Of a DNA stretch of 64,000 nucleotides, positions 21,568-34,348 are shown piece by piece; positions within the stretch are counted from its first letter, which is position 1, and every line of letters begins with the position of its first letter. The DNA lies in contig JAPWDM010000005.1 of assembly GCA_035578155.1 (NCBI GenBank), positions 40,448,108 through 40,512,107 on the forward strand. Direction: 5' to 3'. The DNA is from Brachynemurus nebulosus. Taxonomy: Eukaryota > Arthropoda > Insecta > Neuroptera > Myrmeleontidae. The notes beneath the pieces are model-generated. The model was given only the letters and a program-made list of their open reading frames with translations, was not told where the DNA came from and did not search any database. The position numbers and the translations under genes were made by a program.

Positions 21568-22160
21568 ATGTATTGCGTAGACCAAATTTAGAATTGAAAA
21601 ATTTACAATTTTTTTCTTTAGCTCGTTTAGAATTTTGTAAATCGTCATCAGCAGATTTGAATTACTATTCAAAAACATTAGTAATTTGCATAGGTATTAC
21701 AAAATTACCACCTATATACTTCATTCATAAAACATAAGCAAATTGTTTCTGATGATGTAAAAATTCATACTTCTATTTTAATTTACATATACCTATGTAT
21801 TTTTGAATACATAAACATGGCTAAATAATAATTTAGACATTTCACTTAAGTAATTTTGTTGGTAACAATTTTAGAAATTATTTAAAAAGAAATTTTAATT
21901 TGTTGTGCGCAAGTGTGTAATAGATGTATGTAAATTAATTAGTTATAGTTCAGCAGTTTTAAGATGGTTGAGAAAGAGAATCGTATCGTGATCTTTAATG
22001 ATAGAGTTTTTGTTGTTCAATTTAAATTGTAGATATTTTCGGTTGCTTTGTTTTTATTTTTGATAAAATTAAATGTTGAAATGTTGGTTAAAAAATTTGA
22101 AATTACAAAATTTCCACATTATTTCGATATTCATCACCCATTAGGTCTGGATTTATCAGT
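21568..22160. other. AT-rich stretch, nothing recognised
   Basis: The 83-codon frame at 21486-21737 begins inside the transposon end and has no recognisable motif. Confidence 0.35.
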
Positions 22161-22164
22161 AGGG

Positions 22165-22400
22165 GAAGGTAGGGTAATGTGGCCACCTTAAGGTTTGAAT
22201 TGATATATTTTCTAAACGATTTTAATTAATTAATATTTCTTAATATAATGCAATTGAAAATTTCATAAAGTCTTTATTTTATAACATATACATACGGTTT
22301 ACATATTCACAGTAATAAAGAATTATCAAATATTTCGTAAGTGACAAAATGACCACATTACCCACCTTAGGTAGGTAAAGTGGCATAGTATTATTAATAT
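22165..22400 (+). repeat. Fragment of a TA-type element (GGGGAAGGTAGGG terminus)
   Basis: After TA comes GGGGAAGGTAGGGTAATGTG then GCCACCTTA; a diverged repeat of the same words (AATGACCACATTACCCACCT, AGTGGCATAGTATT) lies at 22346-22392. The terminus style matches the element at 33505-37149. Confidence 0.4.
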
Positions 22401-22784
22401 TAAAAGTTAACATATATAAAATTGACTGTTTAATTTTTAGATGAAAAATCAAAAATATTACAATTCGCTACCAATTAGTAATTATAAAAACAATTTTTAA
22501 TTACCCAAAGTACTCAGATGGTAACTATTCATTTTTAATACAAAACTCACAAGAGAAATCATCATCTTCCTCATCGTAACCAGAGCAGACTTCATAGTTA
22601 CATATTTTGCATATCGTACATCGTATCCAGCCATCTTCTGCTTTTCCCAGCTACGCGTATGATTCGTAATTGTTGATTAAAAAATTAATTACTTCAGAAC
22701 TACAATAGTCACGGGGGATATTCACAGAAACCAAGTATTTATAATACAATATATTTTATACAATGTTTGTAAGTTCTTACCTTG

Positions 22785-23205
22785 GTCAGTCTTGGTCTTG
22801 GTCTTGTTCTTGCATTAAGAATCTTGGTCTTGGTCTTGCTAGAGCAGTTTGAGTCTTGGTCTTGGTCTTGCAGAATGCAGTCTTGGTATTGGTCTTGGTC
22901 TTGGTATTGCTAAAGAATCTTGCACTTTCTTGCATTTTATTATTATCGAATTTTTTCCTTCTAAATTCAGAATTTTCTTTCTTTACGGTATTAATTATAC
23001 TTTTAAACTATTTAAATAATTTAGCAAGAGTCTTGCTTTTTTCTTGCAGGTCTTGCTCACTTGAGTCTTGGTGTTGGTCTTGCAGCCATACTTACAGTCT
23101 TGCTCTTGGTCTTGCTCTTGGTATACATAGTCCTGGTCTTGGTCTTGGTCTTGCATTTTTTTGCAAGACCAAGACTAATTTTGCTCATCACTAATTTCGT
23201 GAACA
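22785..23205 (+). mobile_element. TCTTGG-repeat hAT-like element, copy 1 (left end lost)
   Basis: The right end TTTGCTCATCACTA and most of the interior match the intact copy at 56986-57395, including the block TTGCACTTTCTTGCATTTT and CTTTACGGTATTAATTATA. TCTTGG hexamers make up much of the element. The left terminal repeat is missing or unrecognisable. The 112-codon open frame here (22856-23194) is just the hexamer read as Leu-Val. Confidence 0.8.
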
Positions 23206-23654
23206 TTATTTGAACATTGATCTATACATATAAACATTTTAAGGTGTTTATACTATAAATTAACATTCCTATGGTTATTACATTTTTTGGTACCTATAGA
23301 ATTTAACAATTACACTTATAAATAATAGTTTAATCATTTCTTCAATCTCATCACCATAATAGGTATTTCAATTAATTACATTAAGTAATTCTTAATTAAA
23401 TTTAATTGGTAATCTATTGGCGGGCGATTAGTACGTTTTAATTATCACAACAAAATCATTTAGTTAATTGAAATCATCTTCCGCTGATTTTTTTTTTGCA
23501 ATTGTGAAAATAATTAAAAAATACTAAATATGTGGGAAGTGCAGAGGAAATGGGAATTTGTTAGAAGTTAATTTTTTCATTATTAAATTAATTAAATCTT
23601 ATTTAAATGTAAAAAAATGTTTTTGTAAACAAAAAAAAAAAATTGATTTCTCAA

Positions 23655-23731
23655 TTCACAAGCATTTAGTTACTGATGCTTTGACCTAACAGGTTGCGAG
23701 TTCGATCCTCGTGGCAACCTATGCTTGTGAG
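23655..23731 (+). other. tRNA-like hairpin, possible SINE head or tRNA remnant
   Basis: The 77-nt unit is closed by TCACAAGCAT/ATGCTTGTGA (10 bp). Inside, AGGTTGC and GCAACCT pair and enclose GAGTTCGATCCTC, which has the form of a T arm and fits the internal B box (GTTCGATCC). An anticodon-arm-like segment, CTTTGACCTAACA, precedes it. The D arm and A box are weak and the acceptor is too long, so it is not a normal tRNA gene. Confidence 0.4.
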
Positions 23732-24339
23732 CTTTCTTCTGCAGTTTCTGTCACAGTTTCAGGTAAATATTAATGTAGTTTCCCTAATTATTTAGCGAAT
23801 CTGCCAACAGTTATTCAAAATATACAATCACCTCCTAGTGGACATGAGTATGCAGAACCAAATTTACATAAGGGCAGTCGGGGTACGTGTCCCAGGACTC
23901 CCACACAATAGAGGGGGTATGTGTCTCCACAAAACTGAGAAAGAATCCCTTAAAACAGGCGTGGTATAGGATAACGCTTTTTCGTTTTTTGCCAACTTTT
24001 GAAAAATTTTGAAAATTTTCTTATCGCCTTACTAGGGACCTCCATATGAGAAGTGTCCAGGGGTCTTTTGAAAGGTAAATTCGACCCTGTGAGTATGCGA
24101 ATCTTTACTTATCTAAAAATGTATGAATATAGAAGAAAAAGATTGACTACTCTGAGAGAAGTAGCTTGTGGCAAACATCAATTTACAACGAGATAATTCG
24201 AAAATAGATAGCTTTAATTACAGCTAATAAACTAATAATACAAAAGAAATATAATAAATCACGAATTTACACCTGATAGACATACAGTTCGTTACCAGTT
24301 CATTAGTTCAATTGTGTGAATTTTGTATATTACTTATGT

Positions 24340-24520
24340 CGAGTTGAGATCAAGAAGGAAGTTAAAAAAAATGTACACAACAAATCCTCCAGCTGGCTTC
24401 TCACCTATAGCCTGCGGTCTGGAACACCGACATCATTCATGTCCAAGACAAGACAAGAAGATCAATCGGCCTGGCCAGTATTCAGCACTCGGTCACTTGT
24501 TCAACTCAAATGGGTGATAG
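24340..24520 (+). other. GC-richer segment with short unassigned open frames
   Basis: Two overlapping frames are open through about 150 bases; one begins with ATG at 24371 (MYTTNPPAGFSPIACGLEHR, 48 codons in all). There are no clear splice sites and no recognised motif. It could be a decayed exon or a transposon piece. Confidence 0.2.
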
Positions 24521-24769
24521 AATGAATATGAGATAATCGTATGCAAGAAGCAAGAAAAAGTTATGGTAACGGTTCCTCCTCATGTTTTGTACCTGTACAT
24601 AATATGTGTACATGTATACAGGTGTGATGTATCAACAAAAGTTGGCAAACACGTTTTAAATTTAAAACTGTCATAAAATTTTTAGATTACTTATAAACTT
24701 AAGAAGTCTTCCTCAAGTTTGTTCATTTAAATTTGTAAAGCAAAAAACCTTAAAATTTGTCTTTGTTTA

Positions 24770-24972
24770 TAGGGCCGGATCTAGGGGGGCGGCAAGAGCA
24801 TGTGCCCCCAGCATTGCGCCAAGTTTTGGGGGCACCAAACTGTTAAATTTAATGTTTTTTTTTGCTCGCCACTTGCTAGGAAAAAAAGTTAAAAAGAAAC
24901 ATTTCACGGAAAGACAAGGGCGGCATTTTTGTACGGTGCCCCGGATGCCACTTAGGGTAGGTCCGACCCTGA
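24770..24972. mobile_element. Degenerate hAT-like MITE (AGGGCCGGATC ends)
   Basis: The left end AGGGCCGGATCTAGGGGGGC is loosely inverted at the right end as GGTAGGTCCGACCCTG. The interior has GGGGGCACC and GGGCGGCATTTTTG. The style matches 55725-55960 and 63139-63901. No duplication was found. Confidence 0.5.
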
Positions 24973-25867
24973 CTGGTATGTATACCCTTGAATGTACGCG
25001 ACGGACCTACCAGGGATACATCAAAACATTACTGGGAATGACGGGTGACGTAAAATTATAATATTTTTCAGTCAAAACACAAAAAAATTTTAGTTTATTG
25101 AAAAAAGATTATAATTTTAAAGTTTGGTTGGACGTCACGTGATTATAAGTAGTGAGTTTTATATTGAAATTGATCAGTCTAAAAGGGGGGAAATTTAAAT
25201 ACCAATGCAGGCTACAATATGTTCATTGGCCTCCTATTTAACAATTTGACAGTATGTATATCTATTAGCAATTAATGAGACTGGCATTGCAACCAGTGTG
25301 AAAGGAAGTTTGGCAACACGGAAGGCGAAGAGAGATTAATATGGTGCTGAATCTTGAAGGGAGAGGACAAAGAAACAAAACTCGTGGGCTCAAGCTTTAT
25401 ATCGTGGGGGAGGGGCAACAAGCCCCCAGTTTTATATTTTCGATGGTTGTAAAAAGGGTGTCTGGACAATCGCCCCAGTTTTATTATTTTAGTTTGTTGT
25501 AGAGACGAACTTGTCCCTACGTATTATTTAACCAGAGGACATTAGTAATAAAATTTTACAAGTTAGTTTTACACTGGAACAAAATATTATATTAAAAATA
25601 TCAAATATTTTAAAACAGAAATCTCATAATGTTTTTATTTGAATGTTAATATGAATTATCACTAATCCATACAAGGAACGAAATGTGGAATTACTTACAA
25701 ATGTGGAACAAATGTTATAAGTTCAAAAATGTTGCAGCTTTAACTATCGGGTTCAGGAAGCCGCATTTCTTTTTACATATGTCTGTATAACTTTTTAAAT
25801 GACGTCAGTTAGATAAAAGTTAATTTATTATTAATAAGTTAATTTACTTTTGACATCTACCTGTTGG

Positions 25868-26065
25868 ATGTAAACACAGTGAGTCACACGGCCAGGTATA
25901 AACAAGCTAATATACTGAGGCTGGGGGCGATTGTCACTGGTGGAGATTAACATCTGGTCAAATATAATGATAATGAGTCATAGAGCCAGGTATAAACAAA
26001 TTTATGGGTTGGAGGCCGTTGTCGCACTTTCTCAGTTGGGGGCGATTGTCAGTGGTGGCGATTGT
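25868..26065 (+). repeat. Two-unit tandem duplication, about 100 bp
   Basis: GAGTCAYA(C/G)(G/A)GCCAGGTATAAACAA followed by GGGGGCGATTGTCASTGGTG occurs twice in order (25880-25950 and 25975-26060). An inverted GACAATCGCCCC lies at 25466-25477, perhaps the other end of the same element. Confidence 0.5.
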
Positions 26066-26670
26066 CATATATTCGAAGAGACGAATGATTTATCGAGGCC
26101 CTGTGCTCTTATGTATACCTAGCTATGAATTATTCGTTTGATTTTCCTCCACCTATTGCTAGAATTATTACTTGACACACACCGTACGTGCCAGAATTTT
26201 GTAAAAAATTAAGTGGCGGAAGAATTAAAAAAATCAGTAAAAATAAACTTGATGTGACCCGTTTATTCAATCAATGATATTAAAACAACAGGTAGTGTTT
26301 AACCAATACTATATTAAAATGTTCAGTAGTCATACTACTGTGGACAAAATAATTCAGAAATTAATTTTAGCTGTAGAATACTTCAAGAGTAGACGTTTTT
26401 TCGTTAAGTAATTGCAATTTTTATACTTAACTGTTTCCATAACGCTGTATTTTGATTTTGAAGTTCAAATCTAAACATCCAAATACTCAAACTAAATTTT
26501 TAAACAATTTAAATTATTGTGACTAATTATGCATTTGTATTAATTTTTATTATGTTACATATAGGTAAATAAATGTATTTTTTTAACACAATAAAACCAT
26601 TACGAATATTTTTTGTCCGTAGTTATAAAATGAATCAGTATTAAAGATTATTTTTTATTGATGTATCATA

Positions 26671-26727
26671 ATGGCATCCTCTTCTCCGTTCGACTCTAGA
26701 TCTATGTGTAGTGAAGCAAAAAAACAT
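26671..26727 (+). CDS. Candidate first coding exon (19 codons)
   Basis: ATG at 26671 opens a frame reading MASSSPFDSRSMCSEAKKH that ends exactly at a consensus donor, GTAAGTG (26728). The upstream context CATAATGG is an acceptable start. The segment is richer in GC than its flanks. No acceptor or following exon is identified and I do not recognise the peptide; a chance combination is quite possible. Confidence 0.25.
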
Positions 26728-29500
26728 GTAAGTGATTTATATTAAAAAAAAAAATCGTTCATGTGTATTAGAGATCAATTTATCAAATTATTTCTTGTCT
26801 ATTGATTGTGTATTAGTTTACAAACACCACGTTTTAAGTGTTTAATTTTCTGTTCATTAACAACCAAGTTACAAAATAAAAGAAATAGTTTGAATAAATC
26901 AACAGAACAAGGTTACGGTTACTGCCATTTCATTGGATTATCCAAGCGAATATTCAAATTTTACGGTTACATTCAATGGCATGTGACTTAACGCAGTATT
27001 TTGGCCTAGAATTTTGGAAAAATTCGATTTTTTTGTTTCATTTTTTGAAAATATATATGGATCTTTAAAAATGTGCCCGTCAAATGAAATTTAAAAATTT
27101 TGAAAATATACAAAATTATAGCCATTTTAATACAGTACGTTTAGGTATCGGGTATTTTACTTCAAAACTAAACGCATTTTTCTCGAAACGACTATTCAAG
27201 CCGGCCAACATGATATCACGAGTTCATCTAATCAACTTTAAATTTGGCATGTACCTTCAGTACATGTTGCTTTATAATAGAAACTACAAATATTTCGAAA
27301 ATTTAATTTTTACTATTTTTAAAAAGAAACAAGTCGTCAAGTGCAAGTTGTACTTGCGCTAACAGTGTTCTGTACAATTAATTGTTTTTATGGACTTTTT
27401 GTAACGGGGTATGAAAGTGGTTGAAATATTATTCCTAATGAATAAATTTTATTCCTAAAATAAACCATGTTTTTCGATTTCAAAACGATCTTATAGTTTT
27501 CTTGGTCTATTTACGTTTACCAGAAAAGAACAGTGATATTATTTACTGAATGAACTACATAATTGTGCTAAGAGTCGCCGCTTTTTTTTCTTTCAATAAT
27601 AATTATTAGCAGCACTATTTATTATAAAAATTATACCTCTATTAGATAATAATATTTTAGTCATAAAATTATTTAACTATTATTTGCCAATTTCTTTGAA
27701 TAGCTAGCTTGAATTTTTTATTTCTATGGATACCCAAAAATTTTACAAATATTAAATAATATTCAAGTGCAGAGATTGTAATATATATATATTTTCGTTT
27801 ACAAATTTATCAGCTATTCCTTACTTCTTCTCTAATTTTTAAAATTCACTGTATAAAAAATTAGTAAAACACCCGTTTAACATATTATTAATACAGTTAT
27901 TGATTAACAACATCTTAATCAAATCAAAGTATGTCATCAACTTTTCTTTTTGTATACCAAGGAAGTTGTGCAAGGAAATTCAGGTTTGATAATTTTCGCT
28001 CAATCTACACCTCATTCTTAATGTTCGTGAATTTTTTCAGATTTTTCTGAACAAACCTTCTAGTAATAAGGGCCGGGGACAGCAATTTTTATGATCTTTT
28101 TCTAAAAAAAAGGGCTTTAATAGGCTTTCGTTTGATACCCTACTCGGTACTCTCGGGAAAAGATTTCGATTTCACTTTTGAGGTTATCACCTAAAATTAA
28201 CCCCCAAAATCAAAATTGAACTTCACATCTGGAATTAGGCCATCACATCCTATCTCCGTGCTAAGTTTCAAATTTTCGTGTTGAGTGGTTTCAGAGGAAA
28301 TTGCCTGTGACACTCGGACAGACACCGAACTGATTGCATAAGTTAGTGTTCTGTTTTGCCAATTTTGGTACGGAACACTAAAAAACGTGTCACAGCAAAT
28401 TTTTTTTTAAGCAGCCACTAACCAACCTATCCAAAATTATGTCAACTAGCATATCATTTTTTTTCATGACTATACTCTTTTGTTTTAGAAACGATGACTC
28501 CTTTTATAATAATTGGCTTCCTGTCCTGCAGAAGTCTATAACTTGTTTCTTTCCAGATTATTTAAAGTACGAAGCTTAAATATTTTTATTATTGGAATTC
28601 ATATCAGATTTGAAGTCCAATTACTTTTCAGAAGGTTTTACTTTCCCTTTATTGGTTCAATCAAAATTCAGTAATATTTTCGACTTTTACAATATCACTT
28701 AACTCCTATCAACACAGATCTAAGCCATTTGTAAACAAATCATTGCAACAAAGATATTTGACTTAAATCATTTACAGAACATATGTTTTTATAATTAATT
28801 TTATGAAGAAACAAATATGTAATAGATTAGTGTACGGTGATAAAATATTAATGTACTAAATTCAAAATGAATCAATTTTTTATAGCACAGCATGACTGAA
28901 TTAAGGTCTGTAGTCTGTACTTTTAAAACAAAAAACACAATTCCAGTGTAACATATGTTCCAAAAAAAAGTAATAATACATTCTTAGTGAAATAATAAAT
29001 CAATGTATACTTTGGGCAACAGTAATTTTTCCTCTATGTTGCGCAGATATTTATCGAGAATAATTTGAGATAAAAGCTTTCTTTAATCGTAGATTAACGG
29101 TTAGATATGAAAATTTTAATTCCATTGGAATCACCAATCGTTTTGACGATTATTAACGCTTTCTTTCAGAACTCTTTTTCAAAAAAGTGCATACAATGTA
29201 TCTGGATGTAACTGATATATATATGGAAATTTTAAACACATCTCCAGATAAAACTGTACTTAGTTTAGTGGGATTGACGATTTTGTTAATGTCATTTTAG
29301 AAATATATACAAATTGTTTTGAATAACTCATTTAAGTGCGTTACGAAACAGACACTCTGAATCATTTTTAGATATGTACTTTACTATTATTTAAGAATTT
29401 TTATATTGTTCATTCTTTATTTAAGAACAATTTAAGATACTGCATGTTTACTGTTTAGCTAACGATAAATAGAATTCTTTACCAAATCCGAGATAATAAA
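26728..29500. other. AT-rich stretch with one dispersed-repeat remnant
   Basis: The segment 27990-28390 has repeat-like character and ends TTTGGTACGGAACACTAAAA, a 3' phrase I recall from widely dispersed arthropod repeats. The 92-codon frame at 27084-27362 has no motif. Nothing else is recognised. Confidence 0.35.
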
Positions 29501-29504
29501 CGCG

Positions 29505-29590
29505 TGTATAGCCTAGTAGCTAAACGGTATCAGAAAAAAAAATGTACTCAATGAAAATGTATTTTGTTCTTCGAATCCAATTAGTTGAGC
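29505..29590 (+). other. Weak tRNA-derived remnant
   Basis: TAGCCTAGTAGCTAAACGG (A-box-like) is followed about 50 bases later by CTTCGAATCC (B-box-like). The arms do not pair well. It could be a decayed SINE head. Confidence 0.2.
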
Positions 29591-30459
29591 TAAATTTATT
29601 ATCCACCACTCGTGAAAATGAACAACGTTGTATTCAATGTCATGTACCTAGTTGCATATTAAATATTTATTCTCGATGAACGAGTAATAAATAGTAAAAA
29701 AAAATTTAAATCCCAACTGTCATTTCGTCAGTGTTATTTCCGGAATTCCATATATTAATGCCTTAAAACATTCTTCACTGCATATTTGATTTTCGAAGGC
29801 AAATTTATTCTTCTCTTTTGTATGTATATGTAACTTCTTAGCCTAAGAAACAATCAATTTTTTTTTTCATAGTTAGTTTGTCTTACCTACCATACTTATC
29901 AGATTTATTGTATTATTGCATTATATATTTTATTAATAAGAAAACTCATTTGAAGAATAATACATAATTATATGAAAAGCTAACTGTTGTTTAGAAAAAA
30001 ATAGGTATTCGATTGGTACAACAATACTTAATGTAATTGTGGTAAAAACTAAAAACAAATGAATAGACAAAAACAGTTGCGTTTGATTTAATAAAACAAC
30101 TTAAAACAATAGACTGACATGAGTCTGTAGCCGTGTATCGGAATTCTTCTGTTCCTGGTCTTAAAGTATTAAAATCTGATTTCATAGAGCTGTAGCTCCT
30201 ACTGGGGTTGGTATTGCCCAACGATAGGTATTCGGGCTCGGGATAAATTTAGGGAGTGTTGAGGATTAACTGTTCTCGTCTTCCGTACACCAATTTTGTT
30301 AGTATCTTTTAATCAAGTAATTTTAAAAATTTGTCCTTTTTTCGTAAATAATATACGTAGTTGATTTAACATAATGTAGATTTCACCTCTCCACCTAAGA
30401 GGAACGCCTTTTTTTTAAAAAAAAAAAGAGCTAAGATCCAAAAACATTAGAAAAGTGTG

Positions 30460-30648
30460 GTTTACATCTGTGATTTTCAAACTTTTTGGCCCGCGACCCC
30501 CCTTTGCATTTAAAAATTTGAATTGCCTTTAAAATATGTAGAAATGGGGAGGAAATCTGTAAAAAATGAGTATATAATTTGTAATCACGTTTCTGCGATT
30601 TCCTCAAATTGTTTTCGCGACTCTGACTTTGGAAACACTGGTTAACAT
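30460..30648. mobile_element. 173-bp hAT-like MITE with 8-bp duplication
   Basis: The element at 30468-30640 starts CTGTGATTTTCAAACTTTTT and ends CTTTGGAAACACTG, the terminal pattern of many hAT elements (CAGTGTTTCC...). It contains GGCCCGCGACCCCCC and an inverted-like TTTTCGCGACTCTGAC. GTTTACAT (30460-30467) and GTTAACAT (30641-30648) are an 8-bp duplication with one mismatch. Confidence 0.75.
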
Positions 30649-32626
30649 TATTAATTTCAAGAGCGGTGTATAATTTTTTTTTTCTGAAGAAGCGGTAATG
30701 AGTGATTTTTTTTTAGGAAAGGTAGTAATTGTTTAAAATAGGCTTTAGAGAAAAAAATTTTAGCTCAGTTTTCTTTAGCTTTTAATTTCAAAAGGCTCGA
30801 TTACACTGGGTTTATAATAACAGTACAAGTACAATTTCAATGGTTTTGTGGATTCAGTAAATTATTATTGAATAACAATTCATTTATGACAACTCCAATT
30901 TTTGATAGATTTTTATATTCTAAGATTATTATTATTTCACAGAGACTTCAAATATTTTGATTGTGGGTTTTTTTCTTTGTTTTTGTACGGATCATTATTT
31001 CTCAATTAAATGTAGATTTGATTTGATCATTAATTTATCAAATTATCACCAAGTTCATTATCACCTAGTTTTTTGTCTTCTACCATTCTGTTGTGATCTC
31101 AAATTTTATTATGTAATTATTTAAATTAAATGTTTTTAAATTGTGCAGGTTCAAGGTTAGTTGTGTTATCTAATTTATAAAATGGCAACTAACAAAATTA
31201 ATGACTTTTTTCGTACATTTCAAGTGGGGAAAACCTACAATACGTAGATAGATATATATTGTACCAGTATTTTATATTTAAGTATCGATTCACATCCACG
31301 TTATAACATTTTAATGAAGTTGGTGGTTGAAAATAAATTAACTTTGTACCACATACGAACCGATATTAACTGAATTCATGTAGAATAATGCCTTAATAAA
31401 TTGTATAACTTTATCCGTTAATACGACCATAAATAAATTGTTTAAATGATTTTGTGTAATCCTCAAAAAAATTATGTAATTATTGTGGCTTGTATCAAAA
31501 TTAGCAGAACACTCATGTAATAAATTCAGGGCCGTGGAAAGAAATAGCGGGCCCCGGGAATAAACCACATTTTTAACAAATTTCCTCCTAAAAAATAAAT
31601 GATTTCCACAGACGATTTTCTCTGAAACTATTTAACATAAAAAATTAGAAATTTACTACCGAGATAGAGGGTTATATAGTTGAGTTATAGATGTGAAATA
31701 TAGTGAATTGTTTTTGATCTGTGGACTTGAGGAGGATAAACTGGAAAATGCGAAAAAAAATTTTCAAGGGGATCGTGTAAGGTTTCAAAGGAAATCGCGA
31801 ATTTAACAACATATATAATTTTTTTTTAAAAACATTTTTGAGGGATAAAAATCATCATTAGAATGAGATTTAATTTAAGCCAAACTAATCAGGACCAAAA
31901 AAATTTTAACATAAAAATTTAACAGTATGTTTTTGTTTTTTTAATAAAAAGCTTACAATTTTCAATTTTTTCTGAATGGAAAATTTGACTAATTTTTGGA
32001 AACTATTTTAAAATGCGCATATTTATGTATTATGTATGTATATAATTTAAATTTTTGAAAATAAATGCCGAAAATCGTTAGAAAAAATTAATTTAATATT
32101 TGTTCTCAAAATTTGCCCGAAAACGTTCATTAGCTTCAATTACGTCACATTCTCTAGATAGTAACAGGTGTCCATGTAACTAAGAAAAAAAACTATTTAT
32201 TTTTCTTATAACTAGGAAAAAAATTGTTGATTTTAAAAAAAAATTAATTAAATTCAAGTTAATTTCCATAGTTATGTTTGCTAACTGGAATTTACGTAGC
32301 GACCCTTGTGGCGACAATGTTGAAATATAAGAGAAGGCAACGTCACAGCCCATTACTGCTAACGTTATTTATAGCTGAAAAATACTAATTTTTTTTAAAA
32401 TTAGATAATGATAGTTAGGATTGATTAACATAATAAATTGCTGTCTTTTATTATCAATTTTCATTAAAATTTGTTTTTATTGTTTTTCTTTGATACTGTC
32501 AAATACCCCATCGGTGTAATTTTAGGTTTACTGACCCAGAAAATATGTTTTCTTCAAAACCTCGTATGATTATCAAATATCTGATATATCATTTAATATA
32601 TTTTTGGGGAAAAAATCATATATTGT
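30649..32626. other. AT-rich stretch, nothing firm
   Basis: 31530-31565 has a GGGCCGTGGAAAG...GCGGGCCCCGGG word like the hAT-type elements elsewhere, probably a fragment. No gene is seen. Confidence 0.35.
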
Positions 32627-33065
32627 GTGAGTTTTTCGAGAGTTGCCATTTTTTTTTACAGCCAAACCGTTGATTTAATCGAAAAATTGTTCAAATAAGA
32701 GTTATAGTATCGACGGGGGCAACCGATTACTATAATCAGGAGCTTTATAGCTCTTATGGTTTTCGAGCTATGATACAAACTTATAGAATGAGACTATATA
32801 TTAATTTTTCGATAAAACTGATCTAATGCATTAATTAACAACATAAATGAGCAAAAAATTTTTTTTACTCAAGTTTAATTTTTTTTATTTTTCTTTAATT
32901 TATTAGTTAGGCGGTAAAAATATGCATATGTACTTGAGACTACTTCAACCGATAGTGTTTTTCTTGGTTATATTTCCATTACATTCAAGAAAAGAACCTT
33001 TTCCAGTATCATTTCTATCATAAAAATTTGGTTGTAATAGAAATGGCAACTCTCAAAAAACTCAC
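32627..33065. mobile_element. Non-autonomous element with about 25-bp terminal inverted repeats
   Basis: GTGAGTTTTTCGAGAGTTGC at the left is inverted at the right as GCAACTCTCAAAAAACTCAC, and the match continues inward (GCCATTT / AAATGGC, then TACAGCCAAACC against GGTTGTA). The 439 bp holds no open frame. The target-site duplication is unresolved. Confidence 0.65.
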
Positions 33066-33339
33066 ATGGTATATAGTATATACCCGCTGAATTTGTGTGC
33101 TTTTTTCAAGTGACAGTAACGCCATGTGTAAAATGCATTGTCATCGAGCAAAAGGAAAATAAAATTTTTCTTAAGGCATGCTTAATAATGTGTAATAATA
33201 TAAGGTTTAAAATCGATTATATATAAACCCTTTTGACTCGGAGGCTAAAATTAATGTAAAAAAAAAAACTGCTGCACACAATTTTGCAAAGGCCTACAAA
33301 ACCGCTAATACCGAAATATATATCATGATAGTAATAATA

Positions 33340-33450
33340 TATAAGCGTAAACATTCGGCGGACGATGGATCGTCGGTCCGACTTTTTGGCGAAGACATCG
33401 GCCGACGATATATCGTCCGCCTGTACACTTCGCATATTCATCGTCCGCTC
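33340..33450. repeat. Local GACGAT/ATCGTC palindromic words
   Basis: CGGCGGACGATGGATCGTCG, CGGCCGACGATATATCGTCC and ATCGTCCGC recur in 90 bases, forming small overlapping inverted repeats. The significance is unclear. Confidence 0.4.
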
Positions 33451-34348
33451 GGGTTAAAAGGGTTAAAATAAATATTTTTTACGAGTTTAAATGAGATAAT
33501 AGTAGGGGAGACAGGGGCATGTACTAACAGATTTTACTTTTTTACATATTAAACGGAAATGAAACTAGTGGGCGATTTCTTTTTGTAAACGTTATGAAGC
33601 ATCAACTATCTGTCTATAATTTTTGATAAAAAAAACTTACATGTCCCTTGCACTTTCTATGGAAAAATCCATTTTCTTAAAAAATGTGTTTGTTAATACT
33701 TACCCCACTTTTGGGGCAAGTTTTAACAACGTTGGGGTAAGTATTAACATTAGAGTTTTAATATGATATGATATTTTGTAGATATGTACTTATAGGAAAT
33801 AAAACAAAGTATCATATTTAACGTGTTTATTATTAGAAAGGAATTAATTTGACATAGAAAATTCTTATTTTAGATTTATCTTTTCTTAATTAGTTAAAGT
33901 TAATCATTGTTTTAATTTTTTTCTGATGCAATAGTTAGTCAGTCCTTATTAAGAAGCAAATTACGTCACTTTGACCTTGATAACGAAACAAAAATTGGTA
34001 AATTTTCAGTCTTCGATAGACAACCACAATCGTTTAATATCTTCTATATTAAAAAATATTTACTTATTAAAAAATTAGTCTTCGTCTTATTTAACATTAT
34101 TATAATTCTTGAAATATATGATAACTCAGATCAAGCAAAACTCTTCCTCTGCTTCACTGCAGAAAAGATATAAAAATTAAAACCATTTAAATTTAACACT
34201 CACATATGTACATACACATACATGCAAACATATTTGGCAAAGTCACGAAAAAAATTTTGGTAACCTCGAAGCATGAAAATGACGATATTTGGATTTTGAA
34301 ATTGGGATGAATACAATAACCTCCTTATAGGGAAGTTAAAAACATATT

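Noticed and set aside
21746..21770. CTGATGATG word as a further hammerhead.
   Set aside because: No GAAA core or stem II follows.
22856..23194. 112-codon open frame rich in Leu and Val.
   Set aside because: It is the TCTTGG hexamer read in one frame inside a transposon.
23739..23756. An 18-nt exon between CTTCTGCAG and GTAAAT.
   Set aside because: Too short, no joining frame, and next to a SINE-like remnant.
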